Assembly (NCBI RefSeq): GCF_040954645.1
Contig: NC_092808.1
Span: 116,786,049 to 116,850,048 of the forward strand
Reading direction: 5' to 3'
DNA: 64,000 nucleotides
Source: Diabrotica undecimpunctata
Lineage: Eukaryota > Arthropoda > Insecta > Coleoptera > Chrysomelidae
The position numbers and the translations under genes were made by a program. Below, in pieces: positions 42,377 to 53,929 of the stretch. The number at the start of each line of letters is the position of its first letter. The stretch's first letter is position 1. The notes below the pieces were generated by a model. It was not told the DNA's origin, did no database searches, and saw nothing but the letters and a program-made list of their open reading frames with translations.

Positions 42377-42670
42377 AAAATTAACAATGAATTTTACTGC
42401 AAAGTATGTGTAAAAAATTTTTTGCATTCAACTCCTTTCATGCATATATGAAAATAAAAATATACATTTTCATCAAAATATTGATTCAATTCTTCATTTA
42501 CTATACCCCTATTACAGGTCAAATGTTGTTTATTAATTGTTAGTAAGTTGTTATTAATTCTGTTTCTCTTTCTGCTATGTGTTACCTATAGCATTACATA
42601 TGTAATGATTGTGCAGATTGACTCCCAAATAAATTTATAACTGCGAATGCGTGTATAGAAGCGTAACTTC

Positions 42671-43979
42671 TACCGGCAGTCCCACTGGACTGCCACACCC
42701 ATTTTTTATTCTAGTTTCTCCAAAACCAACAACTGTGCGAAAAAAATTTAAACATACAGAAGTCTAAGCAGCAGAGACAGTTTGAAAGAAGTATTGTATT
42801 GAGTACTTTTGCTTAGGTCCAGGTGTTTTATTTTTATTTTTGTTACCGGCCTAGGAATATGTCTTTTGATTTGGGTTCTATGAATCAGACTGGCAATTAT
42901 ATTATCTTGTCTTTGTTTTTCTGAAACTTTATAAAACTCTTTGTCTGAAAGCTTTGGTGTAATTAGACCTCATTTGTACGTAGGTGAAATAATTATTGTT
43001 GTGCTTACACAGTACAAAACTAGGGCTATTTTAGGAGTTGCTTATCCGGCAATTTGTTCACTTTTCCGTTTTCCTCCTTTAACTTTTCTCTTTCTAGTAC
43101 CTTCATTTCGTTCACCAACATTTCGTTTCATCTACACCATCCATTCTCCTTTAAATAATACCTTTATTAATAATTTTTTCTAAAGACGTTGACAATCTAA
43201 ACAGTAGTTACAAAAACTTTTAATACAAAACCCTTACATAAACTCAAATTTGCAAGACTCACTGAGTCAGCTGAATTGCAATGACAGCGCTTCTATTGGT
43301 TGGAAATAAGCTTCTTTGTATGGACCAATACAATGTAAATAAGTTGTTTTGCGTGTAAAGGTGGTTTTTAATATACTGTTGCTATTGAAAATAAATTTTT
43401 TTGCGTCAATCAAATAGAATAAACCAATTTAGCTACAATAGAAAAATGCATTGGCACATCTAACTCAATTTTGATTTTTGTATGACTTAAGGCTGTTTGC
43501 AGGTTACCTCCTCAGTTATATGATCAATATCTGAGAACTATTTGATTAAAAGCTTATTACAATCTTTTAATTTCATTTTTTTACATCATCTATTCACATA
43601 AATCTACATCTTACACTGTTTCTCGAGCATCTTAATAAGTTTTTCTCATATATTTTCCCGGGTGCTTCTTTTACTTAGTAAATATTTAAGAGTAAAGATT
43701 TTATTAAATTTGTTATGCAAGTATTTAATTCCTATACTTTCTGCAAAAGAACATCTCTATTGTCGGAGTCTTGTTATAACTGACAATATGTATTGTCGGT
43801 TAATACAACGTTAATAGCCTATCTTAAATATTAAGATGTGTCTATTCGAATTTCCCTACCAACTGTGTCAACAAGAGTAGATAAAAATTTGAAATAAGTT
43901 GCGACTCAGTTCCGTTTTTCTGAGTTGTCAGTCAGATTTTTTAATCCTTTATAATTTAAAAATAGAGCCGGCATGTGCA
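42671..43979. other. Spacer
   Basis: Minus strand around 42990-42850 reads KLSDKEFYKVSEKQRQ and LIHRTQIKRH, possibly an N-terminal part of the protein fragment at 40955-41410, which would make the inverted-repeat element an insertion in it. Too weak to call. Rest featureless. Confidence 0.3.
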
Positions 43980-44274
43980 AGAAAAATTATTAAAACGAAA
44001 CAAAACGGTATATTCATATTTCGTGGACATTAAGAAGGCATTTGACAGGGTCAAATGAAACAACTTTATCCACTCATTGTACGCAATAGAGATACCTCTA
44101 AAAACAATCCCATTGAAACAGCAACCCTATTGAAGCTGGCAATGGGATAAGACAGGAAGATTCCCTGATTCCTCTATTATTCAACCTGATTAAAGAGGAA
44201 ATAATAAAAATAGTAAAAACTAAAAAAGGATACCAAATGGGAGAAAAACAACTTAACATAATGTACTATGCACA

Positions 44275-46171
44275 ATTAAAGGTTAAAGTAAGTTTATTGA
44301 CGTTTCCATTTCCAGTTCGGAAATCGTTCTCAAAATACAAACATTAGTAAATTAAACAAATTTTATTATTTGTTACTTAGTGAAAAATTCTTCTAACTTA
44401 ATTTTATCTGACTCATTTATATTAATTCAGACATACATTATACCTTTTACAGAAGACGACTTTAAAATGATATTGCCAATATTGTTGAGTTGCGTTCCTG
44501 GGACGACTTTACTTGTAAGATAGTTCATTCGATTACATGAAATCAACATTAACTTGAGAATATCCGTCAGAAGAAATCATAGGATGTAATTCGTCTTTAA
44601 AAAGACAACCACATGCCATGATGGCAGTAAAATTTTCCTGTTAGTGATTCCATAGTAAATCATGAGGGAAAACCAGGAAAAACAAACTCATAATACTATC
44701 CCGACATGGCAAGTATTTGGTCTTACATTAAGTTTACTCTCAATTAACAATAAATTTTGATTTTATATGTTTTTTACTTAAAACACATAAATGATGTATC
44801 CTCGATATGTTACTGATTTACTAATACTGGTATTTTCCTTTTAATAACTTCTTCTTTTAATATGAGTAACCAGATCCTTCTACATTCTGCCGAGGAATTC
44901 TTGCGACACAACTGGTCTCATTTAGCATACTTAGAGCCGCTTCTTTGATTTTTTCTCTTTTTACCATCCGTTTCTTTAAGGACTATACTTAAATCATTAC
45001 ATTGAACTTTATGTTCATTATCAAATGCATGTTTATATATTTGAGATCTATCAAAGTCTCTATTTTTAATGTAAGATTGGTGTTCACCTATTCTAACATT
45101 TAATGGCTTTGATCATTGATTTAATGGCATGATCATAATGATTAAATCAGAATTATTAAAAAACTTAAAAGGATAGGAAATAAATTCAACATTTCAATAA
45201 CATTCAAAACAACAAACACAGTAAGAACTATTTTGTCTAAAACCAAACCTAACCATGAACAAGAAAGGACAAAGAATTGTATTTATAAAATACCTTGTGA
45301 ATTCGGACAGTTTTATTTAGGTGAAACATCAATGCCATTAAATGTTACAATAAGTGAACATTTATCTTATATTAAAAATAGAGAATTTGATAGATATCAC
45401 ATGTAAACAGTCATGGGATAATGAACATACGGTTCAGTAGAATGATTCAAGTATTGTCCTAAAAGAAACAACGGATGGTAAAAAGAGAAAAAATCAAAGA
45501 AGCGGCTCCAGTTATGCTAAATAAGACCAATTGTGTCGTAAATTCCTCGGCAGAATGTAGTAGGATCTGGTTACCCATAGTAAAAGGGGAAATTATTAAA
45601 AGGAAAATACCAGTATTACTAAGTCAGTGACATATCAAGGACACATCATTTATATTTTTTAAACAACAAACATATAAAATCAGAATTTGATGTTTATTGA
45701 GAGTAAACTAAATGTAAGACCAAACACTTACCATGTAGGGATAGTATTTTGAGGTTTTTTCCTGGTTTTTCCCTCATAATTTACTATGGAATCGCTAACA
45801 GGAGAGTTTTACTGTCATCTTGGCATGTGGTTGTCTTTTTAAAGATGAATTACATGCTTTGATTTTTTTTTGAAGGATATTCTCAAGTTAAAATTGATTT
45901 CATGTAATCGAATGAACTATTTTACAAGTAAAGTCGTTCTAGGAACACAACTCAACAATATTGGCAATATCATTTTAAGGTCGTCTACTTTAAAAGGTAT
46001 AATGTATGTCTGAATTGTCAATATAAGTGAGCCAGATAAAATTAAATTATTAGAAGAATTTTTCACTAAGTAACAAAAAATAAAATTTGTTTAATTTACT
46101 AATGTTTGTATTTTGAGAACGATTTCTGAAGTGGAAATTGAAACGTCAATAAACTTACTTCAACCTTTAAT
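44275..46171. mobile_element. Penelope-like palindrome: two inverted copies with 830-bp arms
   Basis: Left arm 44275-45107 is the inverse of right arm 45334-46171, with small indels. Outer ends are ATTAAAGGTTAAAGTAAG and its inverse, and the 226-bp centre belongs only to the right-hand copy. Each arm contains the Penelope 3' coding end, 3' UTR and an LTR end with AAACGTCAATAAACTT, a degenerate hammerhead 3' half. Inverted, partly 5'-truncated doubles are typical of Penelope insertions. It interrupts the LINE at the catalytic YADD position. Confidence 0.8.
45150..45590 (+). pseudogene. Penelope-like GIY-YIG endonuclease end, degenerate
   Basis: Plus strand: TVRTILSKTKPNHEQERTKN, CIYKIPCEFGQFYLGETSMP (GIY-YIG tract with F for C at the second Cys), VTISEHLSYIKNREFD, then after a stop the expected KREKIKEAA-like segment. 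This type (CIYKIPC) differs from the fragment at 9513-9965 (GNYKLKC), so two Penelope families are present. The left arm holds the inverse of the second half only. Confidence 0.7.
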
Positions 46172-46863
46172 TCTGGCTTATTTCCATTTAAATAGTTATT
46201 ACAAGTGACGTAGTTGAAATATCTAGGCATCACATTATCTAGCTATAGTACAGTGAAGGTAAAAATCAACTATTACCTTCGATTTCGGTGAACCTCCATC
46301 GATTTGGATGAAAATTTAGGATTGAATATATTTTATTTTCAACTTCAAAAGTGACATATGATTAACTTGCGCTTATTGCATTTTAGGGTTGAAATCAACG
46401 CCTTTTTTTTAATGGTAAAAACTGCAGATTTAGGTATTCTGGCATAAGTAATCTCGATTAATTAAAAAAAATAAATATTTTGCAACATTTATAAGCATGA
46501 TTTATGATTTTAATCAATTTTTCAACCCTTTTAGCAACTATCCCTTAAATCGAAAATCATGAAAAAATCATTTTTTATATTTCTGAAATATCAAATCGCA
46601 TATTATTATTACCCAAATAGTTTCTATAACGTTTATGATATAATTTTTTATTGACTGTGAAATTTCAACCCTTAAAAACCACCCCCTTAAAGTAGAATCA
46701 TTGAAAAATTAATTTCAAAAAACTTTTAATTATTTAAAAAAATCCACAAGGAAAATAATTCCTGTAGCTGGCTGTATACCACGTATCACAAAAGAGGTTA
46801 ATCTTTGTATATGGGTATATTTTATAAAAACCCTTAAAAGGGATACATTAAAAACACGAACGT

Positions 46864-46889
46864 TTTCGGAACAACAGTTCCATCATCAG
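46864..46889 (-). ncRNA. Hammerhead relic of a Penelope-type LTR
   Basis: Minus strand has CUGAUGA (46883-46889) and GAAA (46864-46867) with a perfect 5-bp stem II GGAAC/GUUCC (46877-46881, 46868-46872) and one unpaired base at 46882. Core and stem II are intact, but stem I pairs at only two positions, so it is probably inactive. Confidence 0.45.
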
Positions 46890-47097
46890 GTTAAAATACA
46901 GGTTATCATGCCTGAGCCACCAAAATATTTGGGTAAAAACCCTTTAAAATATATGATATTGATAATATGATAATAATATTATCAACATCATGTACAATCT
47001 TTGGTATCATTCTTTCCACATTTCTTGAACAATTTTTTCAGTGCTTATGTGACTTTAATTTTGAATTTAATTTGTTAGTTAAGAGGAAAAAGTATTT

Positions 47098-47495
47098 TTA
47101 TTTAAGTAATGTTTCATAAATTAAATCAAATATTAATAGTACTTTAATTATTAATTTTTTACTCTTCATCAGAGCTCTGTTCACAAATCTCTCCTTTTTT
47201 TTTTTAATTAGAAACCTATTTTGGCAATTGTCCCCACTGCATGATCCGCAGACTGCATTGCAAAATAACCCTACTCTTCGACACCCGCAAGAAGCGCCGC
47301 ACCCTATTTTGCAGTTGCAAAAACTCATTTTTAACAATTCTTCTGGAGCAGGTGCATTGGGATTTTTAGTTGGAAACAAAGACTCTTTAATTTTCCACCA
47401 TTCCCAGTCAATTGGACGAATGTCTGTGTTTCCAAGCCATGTCTGGGTTTGTAAATAAACTCTTTTGATGTGTTCCTCCAATGCAGATATACATA
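47098..47495 (-). pseudogene. Cysteine-rich (CXC-like) transposon protein fragment
   Basis: Minus strand from about 47495: EEHIKRVYLQTQTWLGN, IDWEWW, NPNAPAPEELLKMSFCNCKI, then GCGASCGCRRVGLFC and CGSCSGDNCQN, nine or more Cys in a tesmin/TSO1-like C-x-C arrangement. I know this module as the C-terminal part of a widely dispersed insect repeat protein but cannot name the transposon. A frameshift near 47481 separates an upstream frame. The stop is at 47098 after a lysine-rich tail, so the C-terminus may be native. It lies inside the TA-flanked element. Confidence 0.55.
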
Positions 47496-49141
47496 CTTCC
47501 TTTCACAAGCTTCTTTTATCTTCAAAATATACATACACACATCCAAACATGTATATTTCGTGAGCATATACCTATCGACACGTCTACTTCTTATTACCTA
47601 TCTTTTTTCCTATATATACATACACAATCTCTACTCCAAAAATTTTTCTAAAAAAATGTTATTGATTTTTTTACAATAACTCCGTTAATTTTTATGATAT
47701 CAGGTTCATTTAAAAACGATTTGAAAGGTAATTCCAAAGGCTATAAAGTAGTAATAAATTTAATCTTTTAAATATTTCCTTATTTTTTAAAAGATAAAAG
47801 GTTAAAGGGCCTCGGTTACATGGTTCTCGCATTAAAATTTAATTTTTAAACGTTTTAATCTGTTATTTTTTATCCTAGAACAATATAAAAAAAGAAAAAA
47901 TTTGTTAAAAAAAACTCTAATTTTGTTTTATATTATTTTTTAAGTATATTGAGTATATATGGAGTTATTCTCAAAAGAAAATTAAATTTGTGAAAATTTA
48001 AAAAATTCTGATTTTTAATTTTTTTTTTAAATATGCATTCTAAACCGGTCAAAATTTTTGAGGTCATTAACTATGCCAAAATAAAGAAAGTTTTATAGGG
48101 ATTTCTATAAATTTTAAGTTTTGTGGAAATGGCGTATGTTTTATTTTTCACTTTTTCCAAAAAAATTTGAAAGGGTTATCTTATTTTCATCATAACTTGC
48201 TTAATTTTGATGCTACCAACTTCTTCTGGAGCTCAGTTAATAGGTATTTTTGAGTACTTTGAAAATTGTTTAGTAAGTATATTTTATAAAATGCATTGTT
48301 TTCCCGTTATTTAAGCTAGAATATTCAGGTTTGAGTACTCGCTGAAAAAAAAAATACATTTAATTACCTATAACTCACTTTGTATTAATACTAAAAGGTT
48401 TTTCAAGCAAGTAGTTTATTTAGTTTTTTATTAGCTTCAATTTTGGTAATGACAACTTTTTTATAAAAACTTACTTTTTGAGTTATTTATGACAAATCGC
48501 TTTAAAACATGCATTTTTTTTTTTACGAAAAATCAAAATCTTTAATCTTCAATAACTCAAAAAGTATTTTTTTATTTTCATAAATTTATAGAATAAATTT
48601 TGTTTATATTTGGTCCCTCTATCGATTGCTGGGGTTATTTTTAATAAAATAATTTTCAATCCCGAGAAGGGGTGGCATCTACCCCCAGGGTAAAAACGCA
48701 AGTTGACACCATGTCAATTTTGTTTCTTAAGGTATCCTCTAACTACTCACCGAGTTTCATGAAAATCGATGGAGGTTCAACGAAATTGGAGTGAAAACCT
48801 TCAGTGACTGTACTACTACGAAAAACTCGAAACAGAAGTGGAAAATTAAGTGAATAGAGCAAACAGAGCCGCAGTTTGCCTAAATGAAACAATATGGAGA
48901 ACTAAAAATATTAGAAAAATAATGAAAGGCAGAATTTACAGAACAGTCATCATACCAATAATGACATACGCGGCAGAAACACGACCTGTCACGGAGAGGA
49001 CAAAAAGTTGAAAACAGCTGAGATCAAACACTAAAAGAATTGATGGTAAAACAGTATGGTACAGAGGTACGACAGAGTTCCGTTGCTATAAGTAAGACGA
49101 CAGATTTGGATGGCAGGATAGTCTGGCTTTGTATACAGAGT

Positions 49142-51470
49142 TTACAGCAGATATTGCTTCGCTAACTGTTGATAACTGTAAATGGTGGTGTAATCTGTAC
49201 TTCGTAATATAGCATAAGGTGCATTGCAGATCTGGAGCAATACTTTCGATTGGAATCGTTGACGTTTTTGTATGTTGGTATTACTTGCTTTACCCCAGAT
49301 TTGTGCTGCATATTGCCATACCGGTTTTAAAATACATTTATATATCAGAAGTTTGTTCTCTAGGCTAAGATTTGATTTTCGACTCATGTACCAATACATT
49401 TTCCTGTAGATTAAGCTGAGTTGAAGGCATTTCTTCGAGATGTGGATGCCCCAATTAAGTTTGATAGCCAAATGAATTCCTAAGTATTTAACGACGGTAT
49501 TAACTGGTAGTGGAGTGTTGTTTATATAAACTATGTAAACTGTTGACTTGGACTCGCCATAGTTTAAGTCAGCTCTCTAGTTTCAGTAGATAATTTTGTA
49601 ATACCTGGGATGCTTCAGTTCCTGTGAATTTAAAGCCATGATAACTGTGTCATCGACATATGTAGCGATTGTTGTATTGGTCATCGTTGGGATATCTTAT
49701 GTGTATATTAAGTAGAGGGTGGGTCCTAATATGCTTCCTTGTGGAACTCCGGAAAAAATTGGAAACATTTTAGTGATTTGCCCATCTCTTTTGAATTGAA
49801 AGGATCGATCTGTCAGGTAGGATCTTAAAAGTGAACTTATGGAATGAGGAAATACAAATTTAATTTTGGAGATAAGACCTATATGTCAAACTTTGTCGAA
49901 TGTTTGAGAAATATCTAGAAATGCAGCAGTACAGTAATTTTTGTGTTCGAGCGAATTTCTGATAGTCTTTACTACCCTATGAATTTGCTCGATGGTACCA
50001 TGTTGTTTTGTAAACAAAAACTGCTAATTTGGTAAAACATTACTGTCATATAGAATAAGCTCCAGTCTGCTCAGAAAAAGCCGTTTAAATACTTTGGATA
50101 TAAAAGACAGCGAGCTAATTGGGGATATGAAGATACTTTCGTGTGATCCCTATTAGGTTTTGGAATAAGAACAATTTAAGCAACTTTCAGATTTCAGATA
50201 TCAGAAACAGGTTTAATAGGAGGAGCCATATGATATGGTCCATTTACGACTTCATGAATAGCTTGCTCTTCTTCAACTGAGACTTCCCACTGATGCGGGG
50301 ATGATGATGAAATATCTCGCATAGATGATTTGCAAAAGTGTATGCTTTATCTATGTCAGTTTTAGCCTAAGTGCCATTTTGTTTTCTGATTGGCATATCC
50401 ATTTGTTTGTTGTGTTTAAGTTTTTTTGTTAGTTTCTACAGCGAATAGTTTGTATCATCTGAAGGTAAGAAGTTCTTTAAATATTTATTGATTTCATTTT
50501 CTTTATGTTGGATCAGTTTTCTTTTGAATACTCTGCAAGCTCTAATAAGATTTGCTTTATCTTCTGAATATCTAGTGAGCTGCCATATTTTTCGAAGTTT
50601 TCTTTTTTCCAATATGAGTGTATTTATGTGAGCAGGATAGGACTCGTAGTTGTGTTTGTAAGTAATTTCTGGGGTGGACGTCCAAGCAACTTGCTGAATA
50701 ACTGTAGTTAACTGAGCAACTGCATTTTCTAGGTCGCTATCACTTGTAAGATGCAAGTTTAGGTTAATAGATGTTTTTATTTCTTCTCTATATACATAGG
50801 TTCCAGTTTGTTCTTTTATTAGAGAGTGTTCAATGTTAAGATAGTTATGAATTTTTAAATGAAGGAGAAATTTGAAGATAGGTATGTGATACTCCTTTTA
50901 ATATAGCGAAATCAATAAGATCAGGAATTTTTTGTATATCAGTGTGCCAATAACTAGATTCTCCAGTAGAAAGAGGAATTAAATGATTCTCATTATTACT
51001 TTTTAATAATTCTCCTCCACGTAAGGTTATTATTCTGGAGCTCCATTTATGATGTTTGGCATTATAACCTCTAGCAGTAATGAAACGGTGTTTGAGAATC
51101 TTAAAATATTCAGTAAAATGATCAGCTTAAATTATATTATTTAATGGACAATAAACAAGAGATAAAATAATTTTATTTCATGATGCTTAATGTTATTTCT
51201 TATAATAATTTCAGTACCTCCGTGGGTTTTACCTTATGGATGTTAAGTTACATAGGTGGAATATTTGAGAATTTAGAACTCGCTCTTATTAGTCATGTGT
51301 GCTTCGGAAATAAACATAACATTTAGATTATGAGAGTAAATAAATGCTTTAACTTCGTGGATTAAGTGGTTAAGCCATTTTCATTCCAACAGCACATCTT
51401 TGGTATAGTGTTGGTTAAGCTTAGTTATCAGAGACATTATGAGATCAAACATCTTATGCATTCTTTCCAT
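49142..51470 (-). pseudogene. Jockey-type LINE ORF2 (endonuclease-RT), degenerate
   Basis: Reading leftward: linker region 50756-50436 (SYPAHINTLILEKRKLRKIWQ, KNFLPSDDTNYSL), motif A FLDISQTFDKV (about 49915-49885), GVPQGSILGPTLY (motif B, about 49755), TIATYVDDTVIMA (catalytic motif C, about 49660), VVKYLGIHLAIKLNWGIHI (about 49490) and the C-terminus LKPVWQYAAQIWGKASNTN to about 49142. Stops and frameshifts are spread throughout. The endonuclease part (50770-51470) is poorly preserved. No RNase H, as expected for jockey. ORF1 follows at higher coordinates. Confidence 0.8.
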
Positions 51471-51510
51471 TAACTTATGTACTAGTAGTTTTAAATTATT
51501 TTGTATATTA

Positions 51511-51872
51511 TTATTCTCTTCCTGCAACAATTTTCGCATAGCTAATAGTTATTTGAGTGATGCACTGCACGTGGTTGACTTGCGTTTTTTTCTCGAAGTG
51601 TAGGAATTTTTTTTTCTGTAGTTCTTTGTACACTGAACATACCTTATAGCTAGCAGGATGATTTTCTAGACAATAAATACATTGAACCTCCTTTATATTG
51701 TTTTGTTTTGGACATTGAGACGATAGGTTTTCGCCGACGCATTTTACACAGCGCGACTCCTGTGGCAATAATTGTGTGTGTGGCCAAAATCTTTACATCT
51801 TTGACATTGGGGTAGTTCCTTTTTCGGATGCGGTGGCTCAACTGTGACAATGGAGTTGAGTAATTTTGTAAT

Positions 51873-51965
<93 letters not shown>

Positions 51966-52076
51966 AATTTAATCTTTGCAGATTAGTTAAATAGTAAACT
52001 CTTAAATATTGGGAAAATCTGCAAATTTCTTGCAGATTTCCCCAATATTTAAGAGTTTACCATATATATATATATT

Positions 52077-52140
<64 letters not shown>

Positions 52141-52160
52141 CTATATATATATATATATAG

Positions 52161-52238
<78 letters not shown>

Positions 52239-52985
52239 TTATTATCACTTTGAACATCCAGTTCTATATTAAATACTGGTGGATTTTTCTTTGTGCCTCT
52301 TTGCTTTATGTTGGAGATGTTCAGTGCTGTATGTCCGTGCACTGGCAATGCTTTTTTAATGTCATCTGGTCTTATTGAAGGATGTAAATTACGTATAACA
52401 ACTCGGAATCCACGGTTTTGTTTTGGTTGGTATGTATGGTACTTTTTTTCTGCTAAAGATTTTTCAATTAATAGATAGTTTTTGGATGAGTCAGCTTGAA
52501 CTTTAATTTGGTTGTGAGCAAAACAGTTTAACGTATATTTACCTGGAGTTATCTGCTGTAGTAATTCCTGTAATGGTTTGATACACTTGACATTTTGTAT
52601 AAATATAGGTGGTGGCTGTTCATCTTTTTAGTCTTCCAGCATTTTAACCTTCACTAGGTTTATCATTTTCAAGTGCCACGTATCTGCTGGATGTTAGAAC
52701 AGTTTTGCTTAGCCAATAATCTTTAAGTGTAGCTTGTTTGGTGTTTTTCAATTCAGGACTATCATCGTTGCGTTGACGTTTCTTGTGGTGGACTGATACC
52801 CATGCACTATCACTTTTTACCTCATCTGCATCTGTGAGATTTGTTTGTAATTTCTCTATTTAAAAATTTGGTAAATTCGTATGTAGATCGTAAGTGTTTT
52901 AAATTTTTTCAGCTGTTTATCTAGTGAGTTGTAACTGTCTTTGAGTAATTAAATTTGTATTAGTTCCTTGTTGGATCATTATAAT
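51511..52985 (-). pseudogene. Jockey-type LINE ORF1 (gag-like), split by AT repeats
   Basis: Leftward: VKSDSAWVSVHHKKRQRNDD near 52835, [19 protein letters not shown] near 52610, [20 protein letters not shown] near 52440, [36 protein letters not shown] up to 52240. Then AT repeats. Then ITKLLNSIVTVEPPHPKKEL and CQRCKDFGHTHNYC, RCVKCVGENLSSQC, CIYCLENHPASYKVC (three CCHC knuckles) and VYKELQKKK near 51590. Nucleic-acid chaperone of the element. A short frameshift separates knuckles 1 and 2. The AT block replaces a few codons between KE and IT. Confidence 0.8.
51877..52235. repeat. AT microsatellites flanking a 67-bp hairpin
   Basis: AT tracts at 51879-51960 and 52062-52235 surround an inverted repeat: 51994-52023 and 52031-52060, 30-base arms with one mismatch and a 7-base loop. 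It interrupts jockey ORF1. Confidence 0.9.
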
Positions 52986-53129
52986 AACATTGAACACAAA
53001 CACTTTTTTCGGTAATTGTTTTTCAGTTTCTTGATATTGAACGGCTTATACTATTTATAGGTAATAATTACAAAAAGATAAGATAATTATACACAAGTAC
53101 GATTTCGATGCTTGTTTCCAACTTAAAGG

Positions 53130-53335
53130 TTCGAACGAGACTCTGGAGGTTAGAAAAAGAAAGTAAAATAAAATGGAAATGTAAGCCCCATGACAACAAC
53201 TAGCGTAGTAAAGACGGCGAGAGACGGTTCCCTATTAAAAGACCACGAAAACGATGGAACGACAACTTCCTGGAAGCATATTGAGAACAGACATAGTCTA
53301 CTTCTACAAAGAAGCAGAAGAAGAAGAATTATTAT
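53130..53335 (+). pseudogene. 3' end of a LINE with AAG tail
   Basis: FPIKRPRKRWNDNFLEAY matches the RPxKRWxD segment near the end of LINE ORF2. A short 3' UTR and GAAGAAGAAG (53320-53331) follow. 5' truncated. Confidence 0.55.
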
Positions 53336-53929
53336 ATTTTTTTAAAACTTCGTATATATTAAACACTAACGTAAATAGTGGGAGTGAACTTTACATTTCC
53401 TGTTTAGTATCTGATTTGCTTTAATTGTGTTTAAACCCTTGGTCTTTAATTCTTTTAAATTATTTTCCGCTTTGTAAGACTATTTTCTCTGTTTTGGCTA
53501 CATGCTTTACTTATATTGACAAACATTTCCTGTAGCAAAAACGAGATAATTGTCAAATTTTCGCCAAAATGAGGAACATAACTGCACAAAACATTTACTT
53601 TAAACAAACGTGGTAAATACTTATGATAACATTTTTATATAGTTTATCTAACCTTTAGCAGAAGCTCTCGATTCTGTGTAATAAATCCATAACAGGATAT
53701 ATCAATAGGATTTTGAGTTACCATTAAAAACATAAGTAGTAGCTGTCGGTTTTTTTTATTCCAACTATGCCAGTTTAACTGCTGAGCATTTATAAAAATC
53801 TTTTCACACTAAAACATAAATAATGAATACATACATAAATGTTTTATCCAAATAAATTATACGAATTAATAATTGTATTTATAGTAATTTAAATATTTTA
53901 AAAAAAATTTAACCTTATTAATTTACAAG
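53336..53929. other. AT-rich spacer
   Basis: Nothing recognised. Confidence 0.4.

Larger units (their letters stand above)
41656..42670. mobile_element. 1-kb inverted-repeat element (MITE-like) carrying a tRNA-Asp-like sequence
   Basis: About 80-bp terminal inverted repeats: 41656-41735 begins GAAGTTATACTTCTATACGC, and 42592-42670 is its imperfect inverse ending AAGCGTAACTTC. Both inner ends contain CATTACATATGTAA. Inside are an AT microsatellite (41829-41870), a tRNA-Asp-like sequence (42032-42103) and a 103-bp tandem duplication. No transposase. Target duplication not clear. Confidence 0.65.
46251..48810 (-). mobile_element. 2.56-kb TA-flanked DNA transposon, family unassigned
   Basis: Imperfect inverted repeats of about 60 bp: left CAGTGAAGGT...TGAACCTCCATCGATTT (46251-46305), right inverse AAATCGATGGAGGTTCA...ACCTTCAGTGACTG ending at 48810. 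TA at 46249-46250 and 48811-48812. It splits the LINE frame cleanly between SSYS and YEKLETEVE. The only coding content is a cysteine-rich protein fragment. Most of the interior is AT-rich and a Penelope LTR remnant lies at 46750-46950. No DDE motif found. Confidence 0.6.
43980..49100 (+). pseudogene. LINE reverse transcriptase split by two later insertions
   Basis: Three pieces in one order. 43980-44274: YFVDIKKAFDRVK (motif A), IRQEDSLIPLLFNLIKEEII (motif B), YQMGEKQLNIMYYA (start of motif C). 46172-46250: LKYLGITLSSYS. 48811-49095: YEKLETEVEN, VNRANRAAVCLNETIWR and GRIYRTVIIPIMTYAAETRP. Gaps are a Penelope palindrome (44275-46171) and a TA-flanked transposon (46251-48810). Stops in each piece show it was already decaying or has decayed since. 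Family similar to the endonuclease fragment at 55796. Confidence 0.75.

Noticed and set aside
47165..47180. Minus-strand CTGATGA near 47170
   Set aside because: No stem II and no GAAA at a suitable distance.
52009..52348. Tyr-Ile repeat proteins read from AT tracts (also at 35708, 60361, 55862)
   Set aside because: Artefacts of translating AT microsatellites.
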